From positions 2,876,001 to 2,940,000 of the forward strand of contig NZ_CP032509.1 in the NCBI RefSeq assembly GCF_003952725.1: 64,000 nt of DNA, read 5' to 3'. Positions within the stretch are counted from its first letter, which is position 1. Each line of letters starts with the position of its first letter. Below the pieces are notes generated by a model. It was not told the DNA's origin and searched no databases. It saw only the letters and a list, made by a program, of their open reading frames with translations. This document shows positions 44,340 through 53,039 of this stretch, piece by piece. A program made the translations under genes and the position numbers. This DNA comes from Georhizobium profundi (GTDB lineage: Bacteria; Pseudomonadota; Alphaproteobacteria; Rhizobiales; Rhizobiaceae).

Positions 44340-45371
44340 TTAGCGAACCAGGGCGAAGAGCGACGCGTTGGGTTCAGGCGCGATCGGCAACGGTGCCGAC
44401 TGGGTCTGGACGATCGTGCGCGAGGGGTTCTTCTCGGTCCACATGTCAGGATAACGCTCGATCGAGACAAGCACCTCGTTGTCGAGGATCGCGCCATAGG
44501 CGAAGTGGCCCATGAAGCCGAACGGATCAAGGACGCCGACGCCGTAGCTCGGCCAGAAGTTCTTCTTCACGCCGGCCTCGGTGTAGGGCTGCGAATACTG
44601 GACGAAGGTGAGCTGTCCGATCGTGCCAAGCACTGTATGATAGCGCCCCTCAGCACCGGTCGAGACCGGGCCGAGCTGGAAAAGACCGCCATCGGCGCGG
44701 CGATTGTCGAGCGCTTCGAGGAATCGCGGGCTGCGCTTCAGGTAGCCGGCCGCACCGGGACCGAGGAGGACTTCGCGGGCCGTGAAGCCATCGGTGTCAC
44801 CGAGAAGCTGAACCCAAAGCTCGATGTCGTCGAACGGATCGACGTTCTCCTCGCCCCAACGGGCGGCACCCGCCAAAGCGATGCTGAGAGCAGGATCCCG
44901 CCCGAAATTCACGGTCTGGGTCGGATAGTCCTCGCCCTGCACGATCACCTGGCCGGTGCGGATGACCTGGGAGCACATGGCCTCTTCGCGGCGCGTGATG
45001 CGCAGATCCTGGTCGTCGACCATGACGGCGAGATTGTAGGCATAGCGCTGCGCCGGCGTCATATCGCCGGCAGGCCGTTCGCCGGGCATGCGGATCATGT
45101 TCTGGCGAGGGCGAAGCGTGTTCTGAGGCTTGACATAGGCGGGCGTGAAGCTGGTCGCTTTGAAGCCCCGATTGGCGGAATCCTTGCCCGGTACATCCGG
45201 ATGGACGAAGGGCGCGAGCTCGCGGTCGGGCAGGATGCGGTCGAAGATGATCTCCTCGCTGTCGGAGAGCACGGTCGTGCCGAAAAGCGTATCGCGAAGA
45301 AACGCCTCCGGCCGGTCGCGTGGCGGCAGAACCTGGATCAGTTCGGCCGTATTGAGAAGGATATCGGGCAT
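44340..45371 (-). CDS. Major capsid protein (lambda gpE family)
   Basis: A 343-residue HK97-fold capsid subunit of the gpE family. Recognised by size, the AYVKPQNTLRPRQNMIRMPG segment, and the C-terminal PSYGVGVLDPFGFMGHFAYG and VLVSIERYPDMWTEKNP blocks. It follows the decoration protein gene as in lambda (D-E). Confidence 0.92.
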   Translation of the reverse strand: MPDILLNTAELIQVLPPRDRPEAFLRDTLFGTTVLSDSEEIIFDRILPDRELAPFVHPDVPGKDSANRGFKATSFTPAYVKPQNTLRPRQNMIRMPGERPAGDMTPAQRYAYNLAVMVDDQDLRITRREEAMCSQVIRTGQVIVQGEDYPTQTVNFGRDPALSIALAGAARWGEENVDPFDDIELWVQLLGDTDGFTAREVLLGPGAAGYLKRSPRFLEALDNRRADGGLFQLGPVSTGAEGRYHTVLGTIGQLTFVQYSQPYTEAGVKKNFWPSYGVGVLDPFGFMGHFAYGAILDNEVLVSIERYPDMWTEKNPSRTIVQTQSAPLPIAPEPNASLFALVR

Positions 45372-45424
45372 GGGTGGTGTTCCCCTGTAAGAAGGTTGAT
45401 GCGGCGACGCGGGTGCCGATGCTG

Positions 45425-45781
45425 CTATTTCAGGACGCGGACGAAGAGCGCCGTTCCGGCAGCCCGGAAGGCGGTCTCGACGGTTGCAGGCGTGTGGCCG
45501 GCGCCGAGCGTCAACTTGGTGCTATCGAACGCTCCACCGGCATAAGCGGCTGCGACGACCGGTGCGGCGGTGGCATCGACGTCGAACGCGAGAACCAGTG
45601 CAGGATCTTCCGAACCGTCGACCGCCGCCGATGCGGAGAGCACGTAGCTGTCGGTCGCGGTGACGCGGCCGAGGACCGCGCCACGCGGCAGGTCCTGACC
45701 CTGGGCGATCGTGATGTTGCGGGTCACGACCTGGACATCGGAAACGAGAAGATCGTTCGGAGCGAAGGTGGCTTCAGCCAT
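45425..45781 (-). CDS. Head decoration protein (gpD family)
   Basis: A 118-residue protein (MAEATFAPNDLLVSDVQVVT) of the lambda gpD type, which trimerises on the capsid to stabilise packed heads. It has ITIAQGQDLPRGAVLGRVTA at the N-terminus and AVDGSEDPALVLAFDVDATA in the middle. GGAGGG lies upstream of the ATG at 45781, which I prefer over an earlier frame opening. Confidence 0.9.
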   Translation of the reverse strand: MAEATFAPNDLLVSDVQVVTRNITIAQGQDLPRGAVLGRVTATDSYVLSASAAVDGSEDPALVLAFDVDATAAPVVAAAYAGGAFDSTKLTLGAGHTPATVETAFRAAGTALFVRVLK

Positions 45782-45785
45782 TGGA

Positions 45786-46361
45786 TTAGCCCTCCTGGGA
45801 CTTCCGGCCGTGCATGGCCGAGATGGTGTTGCGAACACCGGCAATCAGAAGCTGCCGGTCGTTGGGTTGGCGCCCGCCATTGCCGGCGCCGATCTTCGGG
45901 CTTTTGCCTTGCATGCGATCGCCAAGACGACCTCTCCCGTCCTTGCCTTTCGACTGACCGTCGAGACTGAGCAGCGCGCAGGCCTTTTTTGCTGGCATGC
46001 GGTGGTCGGCACTGAAGGCGAGCTTTGCCGCAAGCTTCGGAAAGGTCTCCGCGCCTGGATGCGTCAGGATCGTAGCGATCCGCTTCTGCTCCGCCGCAAT
46101 GAGCCGGCGATCGCGCGCCGACATCGACTTCTCGTCGGTCTCGTCACCCTCGGCAGAGGGATCGTCCTCATCATCCTCGGCGGATGTCTCCTCCTCATCT
46201 TCACCCGAGGTGTCGTCGTCCTCTTCGGCTGCGGGATCTTCGTCCTCGTTGGCCCGAGCCTCCTGCTCGTCATCCTGCATGACGTCGTTGTCTTCCTCTT
46301 CGGACAGACGGTTTCGGCCGGTACCGCGCGTTGCGGCCCGGATAGCGCTCATGAGCGACAT
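45786..46361 (-). CDS. Acidic scaffolding-like protein (Nu3-like position)
   Basis: A 191-residue protein. Residues 20-80 are extremely acidic (for example EEEDNDVMQDDEQEARANED), followed by a helical, basic half. It directly follows the capsid protease gene and precedes the decoration gene, the place of lambda Nu3, the head scaffold. Composition fits a scaffold, but there is no sequence proof. Confidence 0.65.
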   Translation of the reverse strand: MSLMSAIRAATRGTGRNRLSEEEDNDVMQDDEQEARANEDEDPAAEEDDDTSGEDEEETSAEDDEDDPSAEGDETDEKSMSARDRRLIAAEQKRIATILTHPGAETFPKLAAKLAFSADHRMPAKKACALLSLDGQSKGKDGRGRLGDRMQGKSPKIGAGNGGRQPNDRQLLIAGVRNTISAMHGRKSQEG

Positions 46362-46408
46362 CCAAGTCTCCTGGGTTTTGGGGAAGTTTCTTTGTGGGTG
46401 GTTCAGTC

Positions 46409-47305
46409 TCAGACGCCGGCGGCGTCCATCTCTGCAATGAACGCGGCGAGCGCGTCTTCCGGCAGCGCTACGGCGTCGACCAGGCCGACAGCAACGGCTT
46501 TGGCACCGCGATAGACGGCCGCCTCGGTCGCAAGCGCGTCGTCTCGTGTCAGACGCGATCCCCGATATCGGCCGACAGCGTCTGCGAATTCGACGCGCAT
46601 GGCCTCCATCTCGGCGATGCTCTCGGCGTATTCCTCCTCGCTCATCGCTTCGAACGGTCCCGGTTTCGCCTTCTTGGCGCCAGCACGCAGGATCGTGACG
46701 GTCATTCCTTGCTTGGCAGCCGCGCCGCTCATGTCGACATGCATGGAGATGACGCCGATCGAGCCGGCAAAACCGGTGGACGGAATGATGATCGAGCGGC
46801 AGGCTGAAGCGATGAGGTAGGCAGCCGAACAGGCGTGGTCGGTCAGGATGGCGATCGTCGGCTTCTGAAGCGACAGACGATGCAGCTTCTCGGCGCAGGC
46901 AAAACAGCCGTCGACCATACCCCCGAAACTGTCGACCTCGACGACTAGCCCCTTGATGCTGTCATCGCTCGCCACTTCCTCCAGCTGCGCCGCGATCCCC
47001 TCATAGCTCGTGACGCCGGAGGATTGGCCTATGTGGGTTCCCTTGTTGGCAAGGGATCCTTCGACCTCGATCAGTGCGACCGCGCCGATCCGGTGAGGCG
47101 TGGCGGCGCTGGTCCCGTCCGACGCGCGCCAGCGGTTGAGCCGCTGTGGCAGGATGCCCATGTCGCCGACGCCCTGAAGGTCGATGTCGACCGCCCCGCC
47201 AAGGATACGGGGTCCGAAGGCGCGCGCGATGACATCGGCCTTGGCGACGTCAAGCATCAGTGGTGTATTGAACATCCGCGCAGCGATTTCCGGCATGGCA
47301 ATCAT
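46409..47305 (-). CDS. Capsid maturation protease, S49 family (C-like)
   Basis: A 298-residue SppA/ClpP-like serine peptidase. The catalytic Ser lies in TDHACSAAYLIASACR, and the VEVDSFGGMVDGCF and STGFAGSIGVISMHVD blocks are conserved. Lambda gpC has this fold and trims the head during assembly. Its start overlaps the portal gene stop by four bases. Confidence 0.92.
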   Translation of the reverse strand: MIAMPEIAARMFNTPLMLDVAKADVIARAFGPRILGGAVDIDLQGVGDMGILPQRLNRWRASDGTSAATPHRIGAVALIEVEGSLANKGTHIGQSSGVTSYEGIAAQLEEVASDDSIKGLVVEVDSFGGMVDGCFACAEKLHRLSLQKPTIAILTDHACSAAYLIASACRSIIIPSTGFAGSIGVISMHVDMSGAAAKQGMTVTILRAGAKKAKPGPFEAMSEEEYAESIAEMEAMRVEFADAVGRYRGSRLTRDDALATEAAVYRGAKAVAVGLVDAVALPEDALAAFIAEMDAAGV

Positions 47306-49008
47306 CGGGCAGAGTTCCTCCGGATCGTCGGAATGCCATGGGCTTTACGGCGACCGTTGACGTCGTCTTCGATCTCTTCATCCTGATCGACATCGGCATT
47401 TTGCGACGTCGGCCGCGGCTGTCCGCCAGCCTCTGGTATCGTCAGACCGAGTTCGCTGTAATAGCGCTCTTCGCGCGCCCGCTGTTCCGCGTCCATTTTC
47501 CAGTCGCGCCCTTGTTCGGCCGCTTCCTGCTGACGCGTGGTCAGATGGCTTTCCAGCCGCTGGCTCGCAGCCTGTGCTTCGCGAAGCGGATCGATCCAGC
47601 CACGGCCGGGCCCGATCCATTCCGCATGGCACCAGGCAGCCGGGTTTTCTTCGAAGGAGACGGCACCCGACGGAAGCTCAACCAGACCCTTGTCGAAGAT
47701 CTCCTCGAGGAACGCGCGATAGATCGGCGCCATGAATTGGGAGGCGAAGCCGCCCTTCTTGGCCGTAAGGCCGCGCCAGATTTCGAGAAGTGCCGCGCGC
47801 GCGGATGAATAGTTGACCTGCGACCAGTCCATGGTGAGCTGCTCATAGGTCAGGCCGATCGCACTCGCGATCTTGCGCAGCGCTGCATTGACGAAGACTT
47901 CGAAGTTCGCGTTCGGATGCTCGGGCCTCGTCAGCGTGGCCTTTTCGCCGGGCTGAAGCGTGTTGATACGCACACCTGGAAGATCGATCGGAGCCGCGCC
48001 ATAGAACGCCTTCTGCGCGTTGGCGATCTCACCGAACATACCGGCCACCGCCGACTGGCTTCCGTCGCTGCCGAGCGCGTCGAGCAATTCCTCCGGGTCG
48101 AAGGGCGTTTCAATAAATGCGGCCATTACGGCATTCAGAAGTGCCGCCTGGCTTTCATAGTCCTCGTAGTCGGTCGACTGTTTGATCGAACGCATCACCG
48201 GCGCCCAGTCGGAGACGCCGCGTGTCATGCCCGCCCGCTTCTGCTCGAAGGCATGGATGACGACCGGACGGCCCCACTCGGTCTGGCGTTCGATATAGTC
48301 CCACTGCCAGAGATTGGCGCGGCCATGGAAATAGTCGCCCGGGTGAGACCGGCGGAAATGATAGCCGGTCGGCGCTCCGTAAATATCGATCGCGACGCCG
48401 TCGCGCAGAAATTCTTCATCGAGCCTGCCCATGGGATTCGAGCAGCGGGCGGGATCGACGATCTGGATCGCGGTCTGGAAATGCGGAGCATTCTCGTGCC
48501 AGACAAGGAGCCCAAAGGCCTCGCCTTCAGGGCCGAAGCGGTTCCGTGCTGCAAGACCGAGAAGCCCCGCCATCGACTTGGAGCGCTCGGCGTCGCACCA
48601 TTTGTCGACGTCTTGGGTGTAATCGCGCCACAGCGCCTCGATCCTGTCGGCACAGTCCTCGGCCTGCTCGTAGCTCATGTTGAGCGACCGATAATTCGGT
48701 TTAGCCGAGAGCGTCCAACCCGAGCCGACGATGTTGTCGACGAGGCGCGACGTACCGGCTGCGCCCCAGCCATCGTTGCGGGCAAGATCGTTCAGACGGT
48801 CGGCCAGCGCGGGACGGGAATACGAAAGCGCGGACTGTCCGGAATAGGTTCCGGCGTTCCAGTTTGCGAAGGACGGGTGATCGTGTGAGGCACCCTGATA
48901 GCTGCCCTGAAGGCCGGAGCGAGCGTTGCGAACGCGAGCTGCGCGGCGAAGATGGGCTGGGACGGGCTCGCCATCGGCGCCGTAAATGACGGGACGGGTG
49001 TCAGCCAT
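47302..49008 (-). CDS. Portal protein (gpB family)
   Basis: A 568-residue lambda-type portal, the dodecameric ring through which DNA is packaged. It includes NDGWGAAGTSRLVDNIVGSG near the N-terminus and RPVVIHAFEQKRAGMTRGVS and EQLTMDWSQVNYSSARAAL later, both family signatures. It lies between the W-like and C-like genes as in lambda. Confidence 0.93.
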   Translation of the reverse strand: MADTRPVIYGADGEPVPAHLRRAARVRNARSGLQGSYQGASHDHPSFANWNAGTYSGQSALSYSRPALADRLNDLARNDGWGAAGTSRLVDNIVGSGWTLSAKPNYRSLNMSYEQAEDCADRIEALWRDYTQDVDKWCDAERSKSMAGLLGLAARNRFGPEGEAFGLLVWHENAPHFQTAIQIVDPARCSNPMGRLDEEFLRDGVAIDIYGAPTGYHFRRSHPGDYFHGRANLWQWDYIERQTEWGRPVVIHAFEQKRAGMTRGVSDWAPVMRSIKQSTDYEDYESQAALLNAVMAAFIETPFDPEELLDALGSDGSQSAVAGMFGEIANAQKAFYGAAPIDLPGVRINTLQPGEKATLTRPEHPNANFEVFVNAALRKIASAIGLTYEQLTMDWSQVNYSSARAALLEIWRGLTAKKGGFASQFMAPIYRAFLEEIFDKGLVELPSGAVSFEENPAAWCHAEWIGPGRGWIDPLREAQAASQRLESHLTTRQQEAAEQGRDWKMDAEQRAREERYYSELGLTIPEAGGQPRPTSQNADVDQDEEIEDDVNGRRKAHGIPTIRRNSAR

Positions 49009-49259
49009 CAGAAGCGCACCCCTCGCGAACGCGCCCGCGCGGATGCCCGCAGACCGAGCTTTGCCTCCAGGGTCCGCACATAGTGCCGCAACTGACCGAC
49101 ATTGGCCGGGCTGTAGCTGACGCTCTCGCCATCATAGGCGACACTCGCGGTCTGGCCGCCGATCTCGACGCGATGCAGAGCTGCCTGTGCCTCAGCGAGT
49201 TGGGAGACGACGACGGCGCGCTCCTCCACCGTGAGAACCTGATTGATCGACATTGTCAT
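49008..49259 (-). CDS. Head-tail connector gpW-like
   Basis: An 83-residue protein (MTMSINQVLTVEERAVVVSQ) with the gpW pattern of a helix, a short beta hairpin (EIGGQTASVAYDGESVSYSP) and a second helix (VGQLRHYVRTLEAKLGL). It overlaps both the terminase and portal genes, as does W in lambda. Confidence 0.88.
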   Translation of the reverse strand: MTMSINQVLTVEERAVVVSQLAEAQAALHRVEIGGQTASVAYDGESVSYSPANVGQLRHYVRTLEAKLGLRASARARSRGVRF

Positions 49260-51295
49260 CGCTTTCTGTTGCGCTGGGCCGCGCGTTCGGCCCGAGCGAG
49301 AGCAGCCGCCACGAGGGCGCCGCTTTTTGCCCTTCCGTCACTCTGCGCCCGGACTGGCGCCCCGACCGGGCTGATCAGATCTTCGAGGTCCGGCTGCACC
49401 GGCGGCTCCATGGCAGCGATCCGCTCTGCGATCGCGTCCCACTGATCGTCGGTCCAGTAATTAACGCCGAGCCGGATCGCCGCCGCCTGCGCCTGGTTCA
49501 TCATATCGAGCGCCTCGTTGCGCCGGCCGGATGGCAGCTTCCAGATGTAGCGGGCATGGCCGCTCCGCGTCTTTTCGGCGATGCGTATCTCGGATGTCGC
49601 CTGTTCGAAAAAGTCGTCGCCTAGACCGGCTGCAAACCCGATGAAGCCTGCCTGGGTCGGATCGTCCTTCCGGTAACTGCGATAGAGCCCCATCTTCATC
49701 ACGGAGGCATTGAAGTTGAAAAAGCGCCGCGCCCACTTGTTCTTTTTAGGAGCGCCCTTGCGGTCGAATTCGCGAACCTGCGACAGCATGGGGGCCGTGT
49801 CGCGATTGTCACCACGCACCATGATCACTCGCGTGATCGGATGGCGCCGCACCCATTGCCAGACGTCTTCGGTGTAGGCGTTGCCGTCGATCGCAGTCAG
49901 GTCGACGGACCGCGCGATGCCGTTCTCGTCGAGCCATGTCCGCTTCAGGAGCTGATCGAGGGCGGCCCTCACTTCGGGCTCGGAGATGTGACCGCTGTGT
50001 TCGCGCCGCTCCGCGAGGTGGCTGCCTGCTCGGCTATCGATCACACCAAAATCGACGATCGCGCTTGTCCGGTTGCGGCCCCAGCCGCGGAGAAGCCATT
50101 CGACGCGATCGCCCTGGACGTCAATCCCGAGCGTGAGCACCAGCATATCGGCTGGCACCGTTCCGCGCGGCGTTCCCATCCGTTCGGCTCGGTCCCGCAG
50201 ATCTTCCCAGGCGACGGCACGATTGTCGACCTCGAAAGGCAGACCGAGCCAGTCGTTCCAGAAAACCTGTTCGGCACCGGCCGACTTCTCCCGGTCGTCG
50301 GGCCCTCCGCTTTGCACTTTCACCCAGGCGCGAGCGAGCGCGTCCCAGGATTCGAGCGGCGAATAGGCGACCCAGATGTGGAAAGACCGGTGATATCGCG
50401 CCCGTTCCGGATACTTCGCCACCCAGTGCGCGCCGTTGGCCGGGTCCACCATCCAGACTCGATGGCGCTCGTGAATCTCGCAGCCGCAATGGATGCAGAC
50501 GAAGTGCGCGGTCTCAGGTCGATCGGGATCGAGGTGATCCCGCATGTTTTCCCAGCGAAGTTCCTGTAGCTCCGAGCAATGCGGACAAGGGACGTGATAC
50601 GCCTCTTCCGATCCCGTGCTGAAATTGCTGCTCACACGACAGCCAGGGGCGATCAACGGCGTCGAGATCTTGAAGACCTTGCGGTTGAAGAATGCCTTGG
50701 AGCGGCTGTCGGCTTGGGTCTCCGGATCCCCGGCCTCGTTCATCGCCCACTTGGCCAGATCGTCCTGGACTTGCTTTCGGGGCGAAATCATCGACAGGCC
50801 GGCTGGCGAGTTGGCACCGGCGGCCTGGATGGCGCCGCGCCCATCGACGCGTTCTTTATAGAGGATCGAATTGCCGCCATCGCGGCTCGTCTCGCTGAAG
50901 AGCGCCCGAATCGCATCGGTTTCGCGCACCAGCGGCATCAGCTTCGTCTTCGACCAGCGCGAGGCGTTCTCTTCAGTCGGGTGGACGTACAGGAAATCGC
51001 ACGGATCCATGTCGATCGTGCCGAGCGTGAAGATGTTGGCGAGGATCGTGCCACCGACCTGTGCCGACTTGCGCAGTGTTACGATCGAGCATGGGTCGTC
51101 CGGTGCTAGCGCCTTCAGGATCTCCGAGAAGAACGGGAAGAGCGCCTCATTGTAGGGTCCGGGAAACGCAGATATGCGCTCTGAAAACACGATGTTGGCT
51201 TTTGCCCAGGTCAGATAGTCAACGGGCGGCGGCGGTTGGGTTGCGGCCGCGAGCGCCTCGTAAGCGATCCGGGCGGGATTGAAGAGCGCGGTCAT
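49256..51295 (-). CDS. Terminase large subunit (gpA family)
   Basis: A 679-residue DNA-packaging motor and nuclease of the lambda gpA/GpA family. It contains VTLRKSAQVGGTILANIFTL (ATPase region), a C-x2-C pair in HVPCPHCSELQELRW, and a second set in FVCIHCGCEIHERHR. C-terminal LTAIDGNAYTEDVWQWV and VMVRGDNRDTAP belong to the nuclease half. Overlaps both neighbours by four bases. Confidence 0.95.
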   Translation of the reverse strand: MTALFNPARIAYEALAAATQPPPPVDYLTWAKANIVFSERISAFPGPYNEALFPFFSEILKALAPDDPCSIVTLRKSAQVGGTILANIFTLGTIDMDPCDFLYVHPTEENASRWSKTKLMPLVRETDAIRALFSETSRDGGNSILYKERVDGRGAIQAAGANSPAGLSMISPRKQVQDDLAKWAMNEAGDPETQADSRSKAFFNRKVFKISTPLIAPGCRVSSNFSTGSEEAYHVPCPHCSELQELRWENMRDHLDPDRPETAHFVCIHCGCEIHERHRVWMVDPANGAHWVAKYPERARYHRSFHIWVAYSPLESWDALARAWVKVQSGGPDDREKSAGAEQVFWNDWLGLPFEVDNRAVAWEDLRDRAERMGTPRGTVPADMLVLTLGIDVQGDRVEWLLRGWGRNRTSAIVDFGVIDSRAGSHLAERREHSGHISEPEVRAALDQLLKRTWLDENGIARSVDLTAIDGNAYTEDVWQWVRRHPITRVIMVRGDNRDTAPMLSQVREFDRKGAPKKNKWARRFFNFNASVMKMGLYRSYRKDDPTQAGFIGFAAGLGDDFFEQATSEIRIAEKTRSGHARYIWKLPSGRRNEALDMMNQAQAAAIRLGVNYWTDDQWDAIAERIAAMEPPVQPDLEDLISPVGAPVRAQSDGRAKSGALVAAALARAERAAQRNRKR

Positions 51296-51981
51296 GCAGC
51301 GGCTTCATCGTCGGCATCGGTCGATGCGGGATCTGCGACCAGCTCCGGTTCGCTGTCGGCCTGTGCACGAAACCTTGAGGCTGCCTCGACGCGCACGGAG
51401 CGAAAAGCTTTCTGCAGAGCGTGATGGACATCGCGTTGCGGCAGCGAGAACTGCTCTGCGAGCTCAGCCGCCATGTCTTGCAGTCCCCGCTCCATGACCT
51501 TGAAGGCCTCGCCGACCGCCTTGCCCATCTCGCGGCGCGCTGCTTCGGCCAGCATGTAACGGCCGCGCTCAAGTGCTTCCTGCCGCTCGGCCTGCGCAGT
51601 CTTGATGCGCATCTGTTTCAGCCGCTCGGCCGCGATGTCGTCGAGGGGCGGCTCAACGATCAGCGACGGCGACGCGGCGACTGGACGCCGCGCAGGAAGC
51701 TCAGCCTGCGCCAATCGCTCACCCGCTGAACTTGCTGGTTCGAAAAGCGTCCCGCGGAATGCTTGACCGTTGCCGCCGAGATGCTGCGACGGTTCAAGCG
51801 TCTTCTGAAGTTGTGCCCGCGCTGTCGGCAGATGGATGCGCGCTGCGCGTCCCTCACCCCTGAGAGCCGAGCCGAAGATCTTGCGCTCCGCGATGTACTG
51901 CGAGACGCGACCTGGCGAAACGCCGATCGCCGCCGCGAACTCGCCCTTCGTCACTATCTCAGCCGTCTCCAGGGCGGTCAT
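51292..51981 (-). CDS. Terminase small subunit (Nu1-like)
   Basis: A 229-residue DNA-binding protein. An N-terminal winged helix-turn-helix (VTKGEFAAAIGVSPGRVSQY) is followed by long helices (ERLKQMRIKTAQAERQEALE) used for oligomerisation, and an acidic alanine-rich end. It should recognise the packaging site; the repeats just upstream are candidates. No good ribosome site is visible in front of the ATG at 51981. Confidence 0.85.
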   Translation of the reverse strand: MTALETAEIVTKGEFAAAIGVSPGRVSQYIAERKIFGSALRGEGRAARIHLPTARAQLQKTLEPSQHLGGNGQAFRGTLFEPASSAGERLAQAELPARRPVAASPSLIVEPPLDDIAAERLKQMRIKTAQAERQEALERGRYMLAEAARREMGKAVGEAFKVMERGLQDMAAELAEQFSLPQRDVHHALQKAFRSVRVEAASRFRAQADSEPELVADPASTDADDEAAA

Positions 51982-51983
51982 GA

Positions 51984-52033
51984 CTTTAGCGAACCCAACT
52001 CTTTAGGATTGGTCTTTAGGCTCTGACTTTAGG
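51984..52033. repeat. CTTTAGG repeats upstream of terminase, cos-like region
   Basis: The sequence CTTTAGG occurs at 52001, 52014 and 52027 with exact 13-base spacing, and CTTTAG once more at 51984. They lie directly upstream of the terminase small subunit gene, where lambda-type phages have cos and the binding sites for the small subunit. They are candidate terminase-binding repeats; the cleavage site itself was not identified. Confidence 0.5.
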
Positions 52034-52178
52034 CTTTTGATTTCGCCTCAGACTGCTGACACCAAGCCGTCCGAAATCCCCGCGCGGCGAGTTTGGCCAG
52101 GAAGGACCCGCCGCTTTGTGCACCGCGGTTTTCGTCTTGTGTCAGTCACTTGGGCCGAGCGGCTGCCTGCCATCAGGC

Positions 52179-52931
52179 CTACCGCCTTGCTGTCGCCATT
52201 GCCCGATCGAAAGCCCGTGCGAAATGCTCGGCAAGGTTTGCCTCGGCATAACGTGCGACCACTTCGTGGAACTGCAGCAGCTTGCGATAAGCCCGAGCCG
52301 GCACGAACAGCAGCACTGGGAAGATTTTCTGGTTGCGTGGATCTCGCTGATAGACGCCCGGATAGAGCTGGGAGCCGCGCTTCGGCACAAAGAACCGCGC
52401 CTGCTTGTAGTTCCTGTTGCGCTTCAGAGATTGATCGGTGCGAGCCCGGGTCGCACCGGCCCCGCGATAGCCGACCTGAAGATCGGCCATGACCCGGTTG
52501 AGAAAACCCTGCGTGACGTTGCCGTAGCGATTCAGCGGCGTCTTTCCCGCAGGCACAGTGACACGGCCTTGAGGCATCATGCCGCGTGAAAGGAGTTGCT
52601 TCTCGAAACTCTTCAGCGATCGCATGCCGCCTTCGATTTGTGGGCCCAGAAAAGCCGCAGGAGGCAGCCCGCCCCGCGATCGGCTTCCATAAAGAACAAC
52701 CGACGCTCGGAGATCTGTCTTCTGTGCCCGCTCATAGACCACACCGCGCTTGGAAAAAGGTGTCGGGCGGTCGAAGACGCGATCCATCTCCTGTTGAACG
52801 GCGACCCGCGCACCCTTCACCGTCTCGTTTAGCGCCAGCATCGTTGCGTAAGGCAGTTGCTGCCGTTCGATTGTCCCTATGCGCCTTACCAGCTGGCGCG
52901 TGTCGAATTTAACGGATGCTCCCTGCATCAT
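52179..52931 (-). CDS. Minor tail protein Z-like, upstream of terminase
   Basis: A roughly 250-residue basic protein. The region PYATMLALNETVKGARVAVQ followed by an arginine-rich body (RFFVPKRGSQLYPGVY) resembles the lambda gpZ/HK97 gp10 group of tail completion proteins. If so it is displaced, since Z normally follows FII. Two adjacent ATG codons at 52931 and 52928 are possible starts; neither has a strong ribosome site. Confidence 0.55.
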   Translation of the reverse strand: MMQGASVKFDTRQLVRRIGTIERQQLPYATMLALNETVKGARVAVQQEMDRVFDRPTPFSKRGVVYERAQKTDLRASVVLYGSRSRGGLPPAAFLGPQIEGGMRSLKSFEKQLLSRGMMPQGRVTVPAGKTPLNRYGNVTQGFLNRVMADLQVGYRGAGATRARTDQSLKRNRNYKQARFFVPKRGSQLYPGVYQRDPRNQKIFPVLLFVPARAYRKLLQFHEVVARYAEANLAEHFARAFDRAMATARR

Positions 52932-53001
52932 GACAACCCGTGCGAGGACATTGAAGCTGATATCGATACAACTTACGGTGCTATTCATGGATGGTTTACA
53001 T

Positions 53002-53029
53002 CCACTGACTAATGTTTCTCCGTCAGTGG
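53002..53029 (+). promoter_or_regulatory. Inverted repeat in front of plus-strand moron
   Basis: Perfect 8-base arms (CCACTGAC and GTCAGTGG) with a 12-base loop. The right arm directly adjoins the G-rich ribosome site of the gene starting at 53040. It could be a repressor site or an RNA hairpin that partly hides the ribosome site. Confidence 0.4.
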
Positions 53030-53039
53030 GGGGCATGAG

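Noticed and set aside
46064..46440. Serine- and acid-rich frames opposite the scaffold-like gene
   Set aside because: They mirror the acidic codons of the real gene and have no ribosome site or conserved context.
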